Positions 35,370-44,877 of a stretch of DNA of 64,000 nucleotides are shown here, piece after piece. The notes beneath the pieces are model-generated. The model worked only from the letters and a program-made list of their open reading frames with translations. It searched no databases and had not been told where the DNA came from. Source of the DNA: Nocardia sp. NBC_01503 (GTDB taxonomy: Bacteria > Actinomycetota > Actinomycetes > Mycobacteriales > Mycobacteriaceae); assembly GCF_036327755.1 (NCBI RefSeq), contig NZ_CP109596.1:496001-560000 (forward strand), in the 5' to 3' direction. Position 1 is the stretch's first letter. Each line of letters begins with the position of its first letter. Made by a program: the position numbers and the translations under genes.

Positions 35370-37670
35370 ATGGCGCGGCGTGTCAATGGAAACCTCCCCG
35401 CGGAGGTCACCAGTTTCGTCGGCCGCCGCGACGAGCTGGCTACCGCCAAAAGGCTGCTGCCCACCACACGGGTTTTGACGCTGCTCGGTCCCGGCGGCAT
35501 GGGGAAGACCCGATTGTCTCGGCAGATCGGGCAATTGGTCGCGCGCGCGTTTCCCGACGGGGTGTGGTTGGTCGAACTCGCCGACCTCCAGGATCCGAAT
35601 CTGGTGACGCTCAGCGTGGCCGAGGCGCTGAACCTGCGCGATGAGTCCACCGCGCCGCTGCCCCGGCTCACCGAATTCCTCGCCGATAAACGGCTGCTGC
35701 TGATTCTCGACAACTGTGAACACCTCATCGAGGCGTGCGCGGCCCTGGTCGGACGGATCATCGCCACCACACCGGATGTGCGGGTACTGGCCACCAGCCG
35801 CGAGGTGCTCGGCATACCCGGCGAACAGGTGATGCCGGTACCCCCGCTCACCGTGCCGGATGCCGATACCGGCGGCGAGAGCGATGCGCTGCAACTGTTC
35901 ATCGAACGCGCGAGCGCCGCCAATCCCGCATTCAAGGCGACCCCGGCCAATCGCGCGGTGCTCGCTGAAATCTGTCGCAGGCTCGAGGGTATGCCGCTGG
36001 CACTGGAGTTGGCGGCGCTGCGATTGCGCATGTTCACCCCCGAACAGATTCTGCACCGGCTCGACGACACCATGGGGCTGCTCAGCGCCGGGCCGCGCAC
36101 CGCGCCCGAACGTCAGCAGACCATCGAGGGCGCGATCCGCTGGAGCTACAACCTCTGCACGCCTGCCGAACAGTCACTGTGGGAACAGCTTTCGGTCTTC
36201 GCGGGCGGATTCGATATCGAGGCCGCCGAGGCGGTGTGCGACCTGGGCACGGGCTCGCTGGTCGGCGCGCTCACCGGACTGGTCGACAAATCCGTTGTGG
36301 CGCAACGCTATGACGGTGACGCCGCGCGATACTCCATGCTGGAGCCGATTCGGCAATTCGCCGCCGACCGGCTCACCGAGCGCGGGCACGCGCAGGCCGT
36401 GCGGGCGCGGCATCGCGCGCACTACCGGGATCTGGCCATGCGCGGGCAGACCGCGTACTGGACCGCCGCGGATGTGCAGTGGTTCCGCGAGTTGACCCGC
36501 GAACACGCGAATCTTCGTGCGGCCCTGCGCTCCGGGCTCCAAGACGAGCCGCTGGAGACCATTGCCACGGTGACGGTGCTGCGGCCGTTCTGGGAGCACA
36601 ATCGCTTCCTCTCCGAGGGGTACCGCTGGCTCACCGAAGCGCTGGAGCGCAATCCGGAGCCGACAGCCGAACGCGCCAAGGCACTCTCCTCCGCGGCCTC
36701 GCTGGCGGCGCTGCTGGGCGATCAGGTATCGGCCGCGAGACTGGTCCAGGAGTGCCTGGAACTGGCTGCCACACTGGAGAGCTCCGACATCATGGCGGAG
36801 GCGGCCCTGGACCGCTCGCTGCTCGCGTTCGCCGAGGGCGACCGGCAGCACTCACTCGAATTGGGCCGCACCGCCATCGAATTGGCGGTCGAGCATAACC
36901 AGCAGGCCATCGAGATGGACAGCCACGCCTTCGCCTTCATGTGCGCGATGGTCCTGGACGCCCCGGGCCGTACCGAGCTCGCGAACCGCTTCCTCGAACT
37001 CACCACCGCCAGCGGCTCGCACCTGCTGGGCGGTCTGGCCCTGTGGACGGTCGGCATCGATCACTGGCGGCTGGGCGACCTCACCGCCTCAGCCGAATTC
37101 CACAGCCGCGCAATCGAACAACTCGCCCTGTTCGAACGCTGCGTCTGGCTCTCCTCCGCCTTCGAGGGCCTGGCCTGGACGGTCTCCGCCAATGGCGACT
37201 ACGAGCGCGCCGCCCGTCTGCTGGGCGCCGCGGAATCCCTGCAGCGCAGCACCATTCGCCTGGCGCACACCATCACAGTCGCGGTCGGCGACAAGGAACG
37301 ACTCAAGGTCCGAGATGCGCTGGGCGAGGACGCTTTCCGCGCCGCCTTCGGCGCGGGGGCGAACCTGCCGCTCAACGAGGCCATCGACTACGCCCTGGGG
37401 CGCACCACCGCGCCCGCCCTCGAATTACCCGAGCCACCCAAACGCGCTCCGCGTAAATCGGCCGCCACCGCCTCGGAGACCAATATCCTCACCCGCAGGG
37501 AGAAGGATGTGGCCCGCCTGGTCGCCGCCGGTCACAGCAATAAGCGCATAGCCGCCGACCTGGTCATCTCCATCCGCACCGCGGAGACCCATGTGGAGCA
37601 CATCCTGACCAAACTCGGCTTCACCTCGCGCACCCAGGTCGCCGCCTGGGCACACGAACACGGGCTGTGA
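35370..37670 (+). CDS. Large LuxR-family ATPase regulator
   Basis: 766 aa from ATG 35370. P-loop GPGGMGKT at about 40-47, NB-ARC-like features (LLILDNCEHLIEA; LATSREVLGI; LEGMPLALELAALRL), a helical TPR-like middle and a C-terminal LuxR HTH (LTRREKDVARLVAAGHSNKR). Signal-sensing transcription activator of the LAL/AfsR-like kind. Stop abuts the convergent DinB stop. Target unknown. Confidence 0.88.
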   Translation: MARRVNGNLPAEVTSFVGRRDELATAKRLLPTTRVLTLLGPGGMGKTRLSRQIGQLVARAFPDGVWLVELADLQDPNLVTLSVAEALNLRDESTAPLPRLTEFLADKRLLLILDNCEHLIEACAALVGRIIATTPDVRVLATSREVLGIPGEQVMPVPPLTVPDADTGGESDALQLFIERASAANPAFKATPANRAVLAEICRRLEGMPLALELAALRLRMFTPEQILHRLDDTMGLLSAGPRTAPERQQTIEGAIRWSYNLCTPAEQSLWEQLSVFAGGFDIEAAEAVCDLGTGSLVGALTGLVDKSVVAQRYDGDAARYSMLEPIRQFAADRLTERGHAQAVRARHRAHYRDLAMRGQTAYWTAADVQWFRELTREHANLRAALRSGLQDEPLETIATVTVLRPFWEHNRFLSEGYRWLTEALERNPEPTAERAKALSSAASLAALLGDQVSAARLVQECLELAATLESSDIMAEAALDRSLLAFAEGDRQHSLELGRTAIELAVEHNQQAIEMDSHAFAFMCAMVLDAPGRTELANRFLELTTASGSHLLGGLALWTVGIDHWRLGDLTASAEFHSRAIEQLALFERCVWLSSAFEGLAWTVSANGDYERAARLLGAAESLQRSTIRLAHTITVAVGDKERLKVRDALGEDAFRAAFGAGANLPLNEAIDYALGRTTAPALELPEPPKRAPRKSAATASETNILTRREKDVARLVAAGHSNKRIAADLVISIRTAETHVEHILTKLGFTSRTQVAAWAHEHGL

Positions 37671-38192
37671 TCAGTAGCCGGTAGTGCCGTCTATACGTTC
37701 GCGCAACAGATCGGCGTGGCCGTCGTGGCGGGCGTACTCCTCGATCAGATGCAGATAGATCCAGCGCAGTGCGATGTCCTTGCCGGTGCGCGGATGTGCG
37801 GTGGTGTGATCGAGCGGCAGCGGGGCGATCGCCTTGTCGCACAGGGCGATTTCCTCGAGGTAGCGGGCGTAGTCGGCTTCGGCCTCGGCGGGGACGGTAT
37901 CGTCGAAATCGCCGTCGAGGTTGGTGTCGTCGCTGTAGATGTACTCGAGGCGCTCACCGGCGGCGCGCATACGGAACCAGCCGCGCTCGGTTTCGGTCAT
38001 ATGCCGCAGCAGGCCGAGCAGCGACATCGAGGACGGTTCCACGCTGCGGGTGGCGAGCTGAATGCCATTGAGCCCCTGGCATTTCCACAGCAGGATATTG
38101 CGACCCCGGTCCAGCATGGCTTGCAGCATGGCGCGCTCGTCACCGACGAGCAGTTGTGCGGTGCGTTCGATCTCAGGCGCTGTCCACGTCAT
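37671..38192 (-). CDS. DinB/DUF664 family protein
   Basis: 173 aa from ATG 38192. Four-helix DinB fold, with His in LLRHMTETERGW and in HLIEEYARHDGHADLLRE forming the probable metal site. Actinobacterial members include mycothiol-dependent enzymes. No partner is visible. Confidence 0.82.
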   Translation of the reverse strand: MTWTAPEIERTAQLLVGDERAMLQAMLDRGRNILLWKCQGLNGIQLATRSVEPSSMSLLGLLRHMTETERGWFRMRAAGERLEYIYSDDTNLDGDFDDTVPAEAEADYARYLEEIALCDKAIAPLPLDHTTAHPRTGKDIALRWIYLHLIEEYARHDGHADLLRERIDGTTGY

Positions 38193-38264
38193 CCCCGCAC
38201 TGTATCGCCGCGCACCTCGGCCGCAACCGAAATACCGTTCGTCCCGCCCCACCTCGAGAGAGGT

Positions 38265-38307
38265 CCTCCGTCATCCCGGCGCGCTTTTGGCCGGGATCCA
38301 CACCCGC
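38265..38307. repeat. Dispersed hairpin repeat, copy 1
   Basis: 43 bp containing ATCCCGGC and GCCGGGAT (8-bp stem) with the tail CCACACCCGC. A near-identical copy is at 56248-56290. It lies after hsaD, between oppositely oriented genes, and may also end transcription. Confidence 0.8.
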
Positions 38308-38382
38308 AGCACCACAGCGTGTCTCGATGAACGACTTCGCGCCCGCCACCGGAACAGTCCAGGGCGGGCGCGAATCGTTGTC

Positions 38383-39237
38383 TTACAGGCCGTTCTCCAG
38401 GAATTCGATCACAGCCCGTTCGAAGGCGTCCTTGCGCTCCACCATCACCCAGTGCCCACAGCGCGAGAAGATGCGCAGATCGGCATTGGGAAGCTGGCGA
38501 GCGGGAAAGAGCGCGCCCTCGACCGGTGTGACGCGGTCGTCCTGGCCCCACAGCATGAGAACCTCATGCCGCAGGCTCTTCAGTCGCGCCCAGAGCGGGA
38601 GCGGCTCAGCCATTTTCGGGTTGTAGAAGGTGGCGTAGGCATCGCGCAGGGCGGCCTGGCCACGCGGGTCGGCCGCGGCCTTCAGCCGCGTCGCCACGAG
38701 CTCTTCGGTGAGGGTGGCCTCGTTGCAGACCATCGCCCGCAGGAAACCCATGGCGCGCTCGTCACTCGGGTTGGCGTTGTACTCCATCAACCGCCGAATG
38801 CCCTCGGACGGTTCGGGTCCGAGCACATTCACCCCGACACCGCCCGGTGCCATGAGCACCACGCGGTCCACCCGGTCCGGATGATCCAGCGCCAGCAGAG
38901 CCGCCACCCCGCCGCCCATGGAATTGCCGAGCAGATGCGCCTTTTCGATGCCGAGCTCGTCGAGCAGCCCGAGTACCGCATCGGCCGCGATGCGAAGGTA
39001 ATTGCGCTCGTACACTTCCGGGCGTCCACTGGCACCGAAGCCGGGCTGATCCAGGATCAGACAGCGGAAGTGCTCGGCCAGGACGGGCAGGTTGTTGCCG
39101 AAGTTGGCCCAGCCCGAAACACCCGCGCCGGAGCCGTGCAGCAGCACCAGCGGCGCACCGGAGCCCGCCTCGTGATACCGCAACTCGTGCCCGTCGACGG
39201 TGACCCAGCGCTCGGTATTCTCAACGGTCGGAGTCAT
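38383..39237 (-). CDS. hsaD: Meta-cleavage product hydrolase, HsaD type
   Basis: 284 aa alpha/beta hydrolase. Nucleophile Ser106 in LLGNSMGGG, Asp in MLWGQDDRV, His262 in CGHWVMVE; HGSGAGVSGW is the oxyanion-hole region characteristic of BphD/HsaD. It hydrolyses the carbon-carbon bond of the ring-cleaved steroid 4,9-DSHA. The ATG directly abuts the hsaA stop. Confidence 0.9.
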   Translation of the reverse strand: MTPTVENTERWVTVDGHELRYHEAGSGAPLVLLHGSGAGVSGWANFGNNLPVLAEHFRCLILDQPGFGASGRPEVYERNYLRIAADAVLGLLDELGIEKAHLLGNSMGGGVAALLALDHPDRVDRVVLMAPGGVGVNVLGPEPSEGIRRLMEYNANPSDERAMGFLRAMVCNEATLTEELVATRLKAAADPRGQAALRDAYATFYNPKMAEPLPLWARLKSLRHEVLMLWGQDDRVTPVEGALFPARQLPNADLRIFSRCGHWVMVERKDAFERAVIEFLENGL

Positions 39238-40398
39238 TCACAGCATCCGATCCGCGACCTCGAGGCCCATCGCTCCCTTACCGAACATGGCCAGCGCCCG
39301 CTCCACGTCATTGATGGCGTGCACGCTGCCGGCGTGCGCGTCGCGCCAGTGCCGTTCGATCGGATTGGGCTTCTTGATGGAGTGCCCACCGGAGTTCTTG
39401 AACAGCAGATCGATTGCCTCCAAAGCGCGTTCGGTGCCGCGCACCTGATCGCGCCGGGCGCGCAGCCGCAGCTCGAACGGAATCTCCTCGCCCGCTTCGG
39501 CATAGCGCAGCTGCTCTGAGGTATTGCGCTCCATCTGCAGAATGGCGGCGTCGATCTCACTGGCGGCGCGGGCGATTCGCACATGCGCGAACGGATCGTC
39601 GGAGACCTTCTGACCGCCGTAGGACAGCCGCACCCGCTCGCGCTGCCGCTCGATATGCGCCTCGTACGCACCCTCGGCCGCGCCGATGATGGGCGCGGTG
39701 ATGGTGTTGGAGAAGACGCTGCCGAACGAGATCTTGTACAGCGGAGCGGTATTCACCTGCTGGCCGGGTCCGATCAGATTGGCCTGATCGGTGGCGGAGT
39801 ACATGCGGTAGGCCGGGACGAAAGCCTGCTCGATGACGATGTCATTGGAGCCGGTGCCGGACAGGCCCGACACATTCCAGACGTCGTCGATGCGGTAGTC
39901 GGTGCGCGGCACCAGCACCGTGAAGTAGTCCATCCCCTGCTCGGTGGGCAGCAGCGCGCCCAGGAACACCCACTGCGCGTGATCGCAGCCCGAGGAGAAG
40001 CTCCAGCGGCCGGACATCTCGAACCCGCCCTCGACGGCGACCAGCTTGCCGGTCGGCGCGTAGGAGGACGACACCAGAATGTCCGGATTCTCGCCCCACA
40101 CATCCTGCTGTGCGCGATCGTCGAACAGCGCCAGCTGCCACGGGTGCGCGCCCAGCACCGAGGTCACCCACGCGGTGGACGGGCAGGCCGTCGCGACCGC
40201 GCGCACCACCTGGTAGAAGTCCACCGGGGAGGTTTCCGCGCCGCCGAATCGCTTGGGCTGCAGCATGCGGAACACACCTGCCTCGGTGAGTTCGGCAATG
40301 CTGGCGTCGGGCACCCGCCGCTGCTCTTCGGCCTGCACCGCGCGTTCCCGGATCGCGGGCAGCAGATCGCGAACCCGATCGAGCACCTTGTTAGTCAT
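39238..40398 (-). CDS. hsaA: Flavin-dependent hydroxylase, HsaA type
   Basis: 386 aa, acyl-CoA-dehydrogenase fold of the HsaA/HpaB-like group. ATACPSTAWVTSVLGAHPWQ and SGRWSFSSGCDHAQW are typical; there is no acyl-CoA signature. It uses FMNH2 from HsaB to hydroxylate 3-HSA to 3,4-DHSA. AGGAGG precedes ATG 40398. First gene of the hsaA-hsaD pair. Confidence 0.92.
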   Translation of the reverse strand: MTNKVLDRVRDLLPAIRERAVQAEEQRRVPDASIAELTEAGVFRMLQPKRFGGAETSPVDFYQVVRAVATACPSTAWVTSVLGAHPWQLALFDDRAQQDVWGENPDILVSSSYAPTGKLVAVEGGFEMSGRWSFSSGCDHAQWVFLGALLPTEQGMDYFTVLVPRTDYRIDDVWNVSGLSGTGSNDIVIEQAFVPAYRMYSATDQANLIGPGQQVNTAPLYKISFGSVFSNTITAPIIGAAEGAYEAHIERQRERVRLSYGGQKVSDDPFAHVRIARAASEIDAAILQMERNTSEQLRYAEAGEEIPFELRLRARRDQVRGTERALEAIDLLFKNSGGHSIKKPNPIERHWRDAHAGSVHAINDVERALAMFGKGAMGLEVADRML

Positions 40399-40491
40399 GC
40401 GGGTGTTTCCTCCTCGTGCAGTGGTTCCTGCACCCGACGCTATGGCGCGCGGTACTATGCCGAGTCGAAAAGTCCCGGTCAACGGAATTCC

Positions 40492-40507
40492 TGGCAGGTA
40501 GCTGCCA
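40492..40507. promoter_or_regulatory. Palindrome upstream of hsaA
   Basis: TGGCAG-GTAG-CTGCCA, 6-bp perfect arms, 94 bp before hsaA and just past the end of the hydrolase gene upstream. Candidate operator. The half GCTGCCA recurs at 28521-28527 before hsaB. Confidence 0.4.
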
Positions 40508-40530
40508 AAGCCTTGCGCCCGGTCGATCAG

Positions 40531-42288
40531 CTATTTATGCGCATACTCCCAGGTGATGTTCTCATCGAGGGCTTGACGAATGCGCTCGGTGAGTTCGGGT
40601 GTCCAGTCGGCGGGTTGGACGACCTGCGCCCACGCGTCCAGCACCGTGGTGCCGTAGCGGTGGCCGTGACCGGAGGGGACCTTCTGGGCGTGCGCGAGGT
40701 CGGCGCTGATCTGCCAGAAGGTGACGATCGGCCACCAGCGAATGGATTGGGAGACATCCGAACCGCGCGGCTCCTTCAGCCAATCCGGTTGGGTGAACAG
40801 CAGATCCGGCGACCACCAGACGATGGGGTCCGAGGCGTGCTGGAGATATACGATGCGAGGCGAAAGCCATTGCCGGTCAGGACGTTTCAGGTCGTCCCCG
40901 GTAGCGCCGAAGCGCACCGCGAGACCGTCCGCGTAGATGGGCAGGATCTCGGGCGTGCCCGGATCGCGGCGCTCGGTGAACTGCGTCCACAACCGATTCG
41001 AATTCGGCGGTCCGACCCACAGCACGCCGTCGACCAGGGTGCGAATGTCATCGAGTCCGGTGAAGGCGGCCTCGGAACCCTGCGAGCCCAGACTCTCGCC
41101 GTAGATCAGCAGTTTCGGGCGATGCTCCGGCGGCAGGGTGGCCCAGCGTTCGTGCACGGCGTGCACCACCAGCCGCCCGGCATCGGCGGCCTTCTGCTTA
41201 TCGGAGAGGAAGGACAGCACGCTCGGCAGATACGAGTACTGGGTCGCCGCGATGGCACTGTCGCCGCCGTACATGAATTCGATGGATTCGGCGGTGGTGG
41301 AGTCCACCCAGCCGGTGCCGGTGGTGGTCACCACCACCAGCGCCTGGCGTTCCCACGCATTGGTGCGATCGAGCTCCTTGACCACCAGATCGGCGATATC
41401 CTGCTCGGTCTCGGCCGATTCCAATCCGGCGTACACCCGAATCGGTTCGCGCGCGGGCTTTCCCGTCACCTCGGCGATACGCGCGGCGGTCGGCACATAC
41501 GAGACGAACCAGCGCCCCTCCGAGCCGAGGGTATTCCACGGTGCGAGTGATTGCGGGCTGCCCGAGCGCTCGGGTAGCTGCGGCTGGATCGCCGCGGGTG
41601 AGGTATTGCTGTTGCGCACGCTGAAGGCCGAATTCGCCACGGAGAAGAAGGCTTTCGCGAGGACACCCTGGAACAGCAGAACCGAGAGCACCACGATCAC
41701 CACCACCGCGCCCGGTACCGCGACCGCGCGCGGAATCCGCCAGTCGATATTGAGCACCCGGATCAGCCACCGGAAGAACCAGCGCACCGCGCGATACGCG
41801 CCGATCACCAGGGCGACCGTCGCGGCCGCCAGCAGTTCGGTGCGCAGATAACTGGAGGTGGCGGTCGGGGCCATCCCCATCAGCGTCTCCAGATCGCGCT
41901 GCCAGCGCGCGGAGCGGGCCAGCACCGCCGCGGCGCCCACCGCCGCGCCGATGATGATCACGATCTTGGTGAGCTGCCGGGCCCGGTCCGAGGGCTGCCA
42001 CAGCCCTGCCCATCGCGTCACCGAGGCGGGCAGCCGCGGTCGTACCCAGCGCCGGAACGCCCAGTCCAGGACGCAGCCGACGCCGTATCCGATCACCGCG
42101 CTGATACCGCTGACCAGGCCCTGGAAGATCCACTCGCGCGGCAGCAGGGACGGCGAGACCGACCAGGCGAAGAAGATCGCGCCGACCACCACGCCGGTGT
42201 AGTTGGGCCTGATGGTGTGCTCGATCGTCCGCAACCAGTCCCAGATGCGCGTAGGCAGCGACTCCCCCGGCCGCGACTCGGTAGTCAT
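40531..42288 (-). CDS. Polytopic membrane alpha/beta hydrolase (Abhydrolase_9 type)
   Basis: 585 aa from ATG 42288. Four or so membrane helices fill the first 230 residues; the rest is an external hydrolase-like domain with YGESLGSQGSE (nucleophile motif) and LQHASDPIVWW. This is a conserved actinobacterial family of unknown role, probably in the envelope. The open frame extends upstream but without similarity. Confidence 0.82.
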   Translation of the reverse strand: MTTESRPGESLPTRIWDWLRTIEHTIRPNYTGVVVGAIFFAWSVSPSLLPREWIFQGLVSGISAVIGYGVGCVLDWAFRRWVRPRLPASVTRWAGLWQPSDRARQLTKIVIIIGAAVGAAAVLARSARWQRDLETLMGMAPTATSSYLRTELLAAATVALVIGAYRAVRWFFRWLIRVLNIDWRIPRAVAVPGAVVVIVVLSVLLFQGVLAKAFFSVANSAFSVRNSNTSPAAIQPQLPERSGSPQSLAPWNTLGSEGRWFVSYVPTAARIAEVTGKPAREPIRVYAGLESAETEQDIADLVVKELDRTNAWERQALVVVTTTGTGWVDSTTAESIEFMYGGDSAIAATQYSYLPSVLSFLSDKQKAADAGRLVVHAVHERWATLPPEHRPKLLIYGESLGSQGSEAAFTGLDDIRTLVDGVLWVGPPNSNRLWTQFTERRDPGTPEILPIYADGLAVRFGATGDDLKRPDRQWLSPRIVYLQHASDPIVWWSPDLLFTQPDWLKEPRGSDVSQSIRWWPIVTFWQISADLAHAQKVPSGHGHRYGTTVLDAWAQVVQPADWTPELTERIRQALDENITWEYAHK

Positions 42289-42451
42289 ACCGCGAGTCTT
42301 CCCGCCTTCAGCAACCCTTCGGCTAAGCGACACGCGCAGCCTCCCTGTCGATACCCGGGCAGTCACGGCGCGCGGTGCGAGAGTTCCGGCGCGGCCGCTC
42401 GGGTCGCGGAATCTACGATTGCGCTACGACGAGTCGGGAGGATTGGCGCGC

Positions 42452-42811
42452 ATGCGAATCGAGGGTGACCGGTCCACCATCCTGGTGCCGTGGGCGGTAT
42501 CGGCCTGGGGCGGGATCGCCGCCGTGCTGACCGCTCCCATCGCCGCGGCGATCGTCGGGATTCTGCTCCGGTTCCCGATTCCGTTCGGCGACTATGCCAG
42601 CGGGCTCGGCGACACCATCAACGCGCTGATGGCGTCGATCTTCTATCTGGTCATGGGGGAAGGCGTGGCGCTGGCCGCGCTCGGCGGCACCGCGGGGTAC
42701 TTCATCTCGAAAGCCATTGGGCCGTGGCTGATTCGCGGACTGATCTGTGCGGTGGTGGCCGGATTCGGACTGGCGCTGATCGGCGCGCTGCTCATCGCGG
42801 CCGTCGGCTAG
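42452..42811 (+). CDS. Small membrane protein
   Basis: 119 aa from ATG 42452 (GGGAGG upstream). Three hydrophobic segments (GGIAAVLTAPIAAAIVGILL; IFYLVMGEGVALAAL; ICAVVAGFGLALIGALLIAA). No family recognised. Ends 3 bp from the convergent PHP gene. Confidence 0.65.
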   Translation: MRIEGDRSTILVPWAVSAWGGIAAVLTAPIAAAIVGILLRFPIPFGDYASGLGDTINALMASIFYLVMGEGVALAALGGTAGYFISKAIGPWLIRGLICAVVAGFGLALIGALLIAAVG

Positions 42812-42814
42812 GGC

Positions 42815-43819
42815 TCAGGAATCGGTCCAGGTCAGCAGCTTATCGACCGGCCAGGTATTGATGATGCGCGCGACGGGCACGCCATTGTCCAAGGCCCGCT
42901 GTGCGCCATAGCCGAGGAAGTCGAGTTGGCCGGGCGCGTGCGCGTCGGTGTCGATGGAGAATTCGCAGCCGATCTCCAGGGCCATGCGCAATAGCCGGGT
43001 CGGCGGATCGCGCCGTTCGGGTCTGGAGTTGATCTCCACCGCGGTGCCGTACTCCCGGCAGGCGGTGAACACCTGCTCGGCATCGAAGGCCGACTCGGGC
43101 CGGGTACCACGATTACCTTCGACGAGCCTGCCGGTGCAGTGCCCGAGTATGTCGGCCTGACCGCCCGAGACCGCGCGCACCATGCGCCTGGTCATGGCGG
43201 CGGACTCCATCTTCAGCTTGGAGTGCACGCTGGCGACCACGATATCGAGCCGCTCGAGCAGCTCCGGTTCCTGATCCAGCGACCCGTCATCGAGTATGTC
43301 CACCTCGATTCCGGTGAGAATCCGCATCGGCGCGAACTGCTCCCGCAGCCCGTCGATGACATCCAACTGCTCCCGCAACCGCTCCGCCGACAACCCATTG
43401 GCCACCGTCAACCGCGGCGAGTGATCAGTGAGCGCGCAGTATTCATGCCCCAGCGCCCGCGCCGCCGCCATCATCTCCGCGATGGGCGCGACCCCATCCG
43501 ACCAATTCGAATGCAGATGCAGATCCCCCCGCAGCGCCGCGCGCACCGGTCCGCCACCCAAATCCTTTGCCGCACCTCGTAATTGGACCAGCACATCGGG
43601 CTCGCGCCCCGCCAAGGCCTGCGCGATCACTGCCGCCGTCTTGGGCCCCACCCCCGCCAGCGACTGCCACCCGTTCGTCCGCCCCAGCTCCTGCCGCCGC
43701 CCCTCGTCCAGCGCCTCCACGACATCGGCGGCCTTCCGATAGGCCATCACCCGCCTGGTGTCCTCGCGGGCACGGTCCTTGTAGTACGCGATCTGACGCA
43801 GAGCCACGACAGGATCCAT
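42815..43819 (-). CDS. PHP-domain phosphoesterase with N-terminal HhH region
   Basis: 334 aa from ATG 43819. Residues 1-95 resemble the DNA polymerase X helix-hairpin-helix domain (WQSLAGVGPKTAAVIAQAL); the rest is a PHP domain with metal ligands in GDLHLHSNWSDG, ALTDHSPR, GIEVDIL, VASVHSK and SIDTDAHAPGQ. Same build as the C-terminal half of bacterial PolX, without the polymerase. Probably a nuclease or phosphatase. Confidence 0.88.
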   Translation of the reverse strand: MDPVVALRQIAYYKDRAREDTRRVMAYRKAADVVEALDEGRRQELGRTNGWQSLAGVGPKTAAVIAQALAGREPDVLVQLRGAAKDLGGGPVRAALRGDLHLHSNWSDGVAPIAEMMAAARALGHEYCALTDHSPRLTVANGLSAERLREQLDVIDGLREQFAPMRILTGIEVDILDDGSLDQEPELLERLDIVVASVHSKLKMESAAMTRRMVRAVSGGQADILGHCTGRLVEGNRGTRPESAFDAEQVFTACREYGTAVEINSRPERRDPPTRLLRMALEIGCEFSIDTDAHAPGQLDFLGYGAQRALDNGVPVARIINTWPVDKLLTWTDS

Positions 43820-43996
43820 CCCTCCAGTGTGCCCCCACACCCCAAGGCTGGAGGCGAGGGTTACACCCCAGCAGCCGATACCCCGACCCGATGGTCCGCA
43901 GCGAAGCAGCCGACGTGGACGCCTACCTCGCCGCGACCCCCTCGCCCGCGCCCCCCCTGCTGACAGCAACCGGTGACGACGGTGCTCGGGGGCCGC

Positions 43997-44269
43997 CTAA
44001 AGCGTGAAAAGGCTTCCCTTGCTCGCCCACAGAACACGACCACGAACGGTGAGTTGCCAACCCCCGGAACGATTCTCGGCCAAACCACGAGCCTCGAGGC
44101 GAAGCAGGGTCCGGCGCACCGCATCATCGGTCAGCGTCATCCCGGGGCCGAGCCGCGGCACTGCGACGATCTTCCCGATCTGTTCGACTCCCAGCCCGTC
44201 GGCGGTGCTCAGCACACGGGCATCGGCGGCGGGAGTGGCCGAGGCCGGGAATCTCGCGCGCCGGGCCAA
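43997..44269 (-). CDS. Possible winged-helix protein downstream of cutA
   Basis: About 90 aa from a TTG at 44269. The C-terminal half (LTDDAVRRTLLRLEARGLAE, then WQLTVRGRVLWAS) has the spacing of a winged helix that ends in a beta wing. The start is uncertain; translation may couple with cutA, which ends 14 bp upstream. Confidence 0.45.
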   Translation of the reverse strand: MARRARFPASATPAADARVLSTADGLGVEQIGKIVAVPRLGPGMTLTDDAVRRTLLRLEARGLAENRSGGWQLTVRGRVLWASKGSLFTL

Positions 44270-44283
44270 AGCCGCGCGTGCGC

Positions 44284-44619
44284 CTATTCCTTTGCAGCTG
44301 TGAACTTTTCGACCCAGTCGGCGTACCGGTCCATGGCCCATTCCACCGGGGAAGCGGTGATTTCGGAGCTACCTGCCCAAGGGTGCAGTTCGAGAATCCG
44401 GGCCGCCAGCCTGTCTCGAACGACAGCCGAGGTCTTGAGCGTCACTCGCCATTCCTGCCCCTCGCCCAGCTCGTCGTTGTGCCAAAACACCGACATCGCG
44501 GGTCCGGTCACCTCAGCACCAGCGGCAAGCCGTTCCGCGACTACGGTTCGAGCGATCGTCTGCGCATCCTCCTCGGTTGGAGTCGCCGACGTCACTGACC
44601 ACACCCTCGCGGCTGCCAT
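44284..44619 (-). CDS. CutA-like divalent-cation tolerance protein
   Basis: 111 aa. ARTVVAERLAAGAEVTGPAM, the aromatic VFWHNDELGEGQEWRVTLKT and ILELHPWAGSSEITASPVEW follow the CutA1 trimeric pattern. Role in metal tolerance is poorly defined. The Cys usually found near the metal site is missing (VTGPAM where many have C or N). Confidence 0.8.
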   Translation of the reverse strand: MAAARVWSVTSATPTEEDAQTIARTVVAERLAAGAEVTGPAMSVFWHNDELGEGQEWRVTLKTSAVVRDRLAARILELHPWAGSSEITASPVEWAMDRYADWVEKFTAAKE

Positions 44620-44687
44620 GGGGCAACACTAGGCGCTACTGAACGCAGACGGCGTTTTCGTCCACTCCCTCGCGCCCCTGGACGCTT

Positions 44688-44754
44688 GATCACCAGGAAC
44701 TCACGGAGGGGCATACGGACAAAATCCCGCCACCAGTTCCTGGTGATCGCATGC
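44688..44754. repeat. Inverted repeat built from the dispersed 20-bp element
   Basis: GATCACCAGGAACT (44688-44701) and its exact complement (44735-44748) face each other across 33 bp. The right arm extends to the 20-bp sequence also present at 7449-7468. It lies in the 258-bp gap upstream of cutA, with no open frame. Confidence 0.85.
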
Positions 44755-44877
44755 CTAGGCCTTCCTCATCCTCGGCGGGCTCTTCACCCGCGCGAGATCC
44801 GCTGATCCCCGGTATCGTCCACTCCACTTGAACGACAAGGCAATTCATTCCCATGGTGAGTGCGGGAGTCGGAATCG

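Noticed and set aside
40399..40530. KstR-type box before hsaA
   Set aside because: No sequence close to the AACNNGTT-type palindrome was found; only the TGGCAG palindrome.
43891..44007. 38-codon ORF starting MVRSEAADVDAYLAA, resembling the start of DUF1801 proteins
   Set aside because: Too short, followed by low-complexity sequence and no ribosome binding site; convergent with the winged-helix frame.
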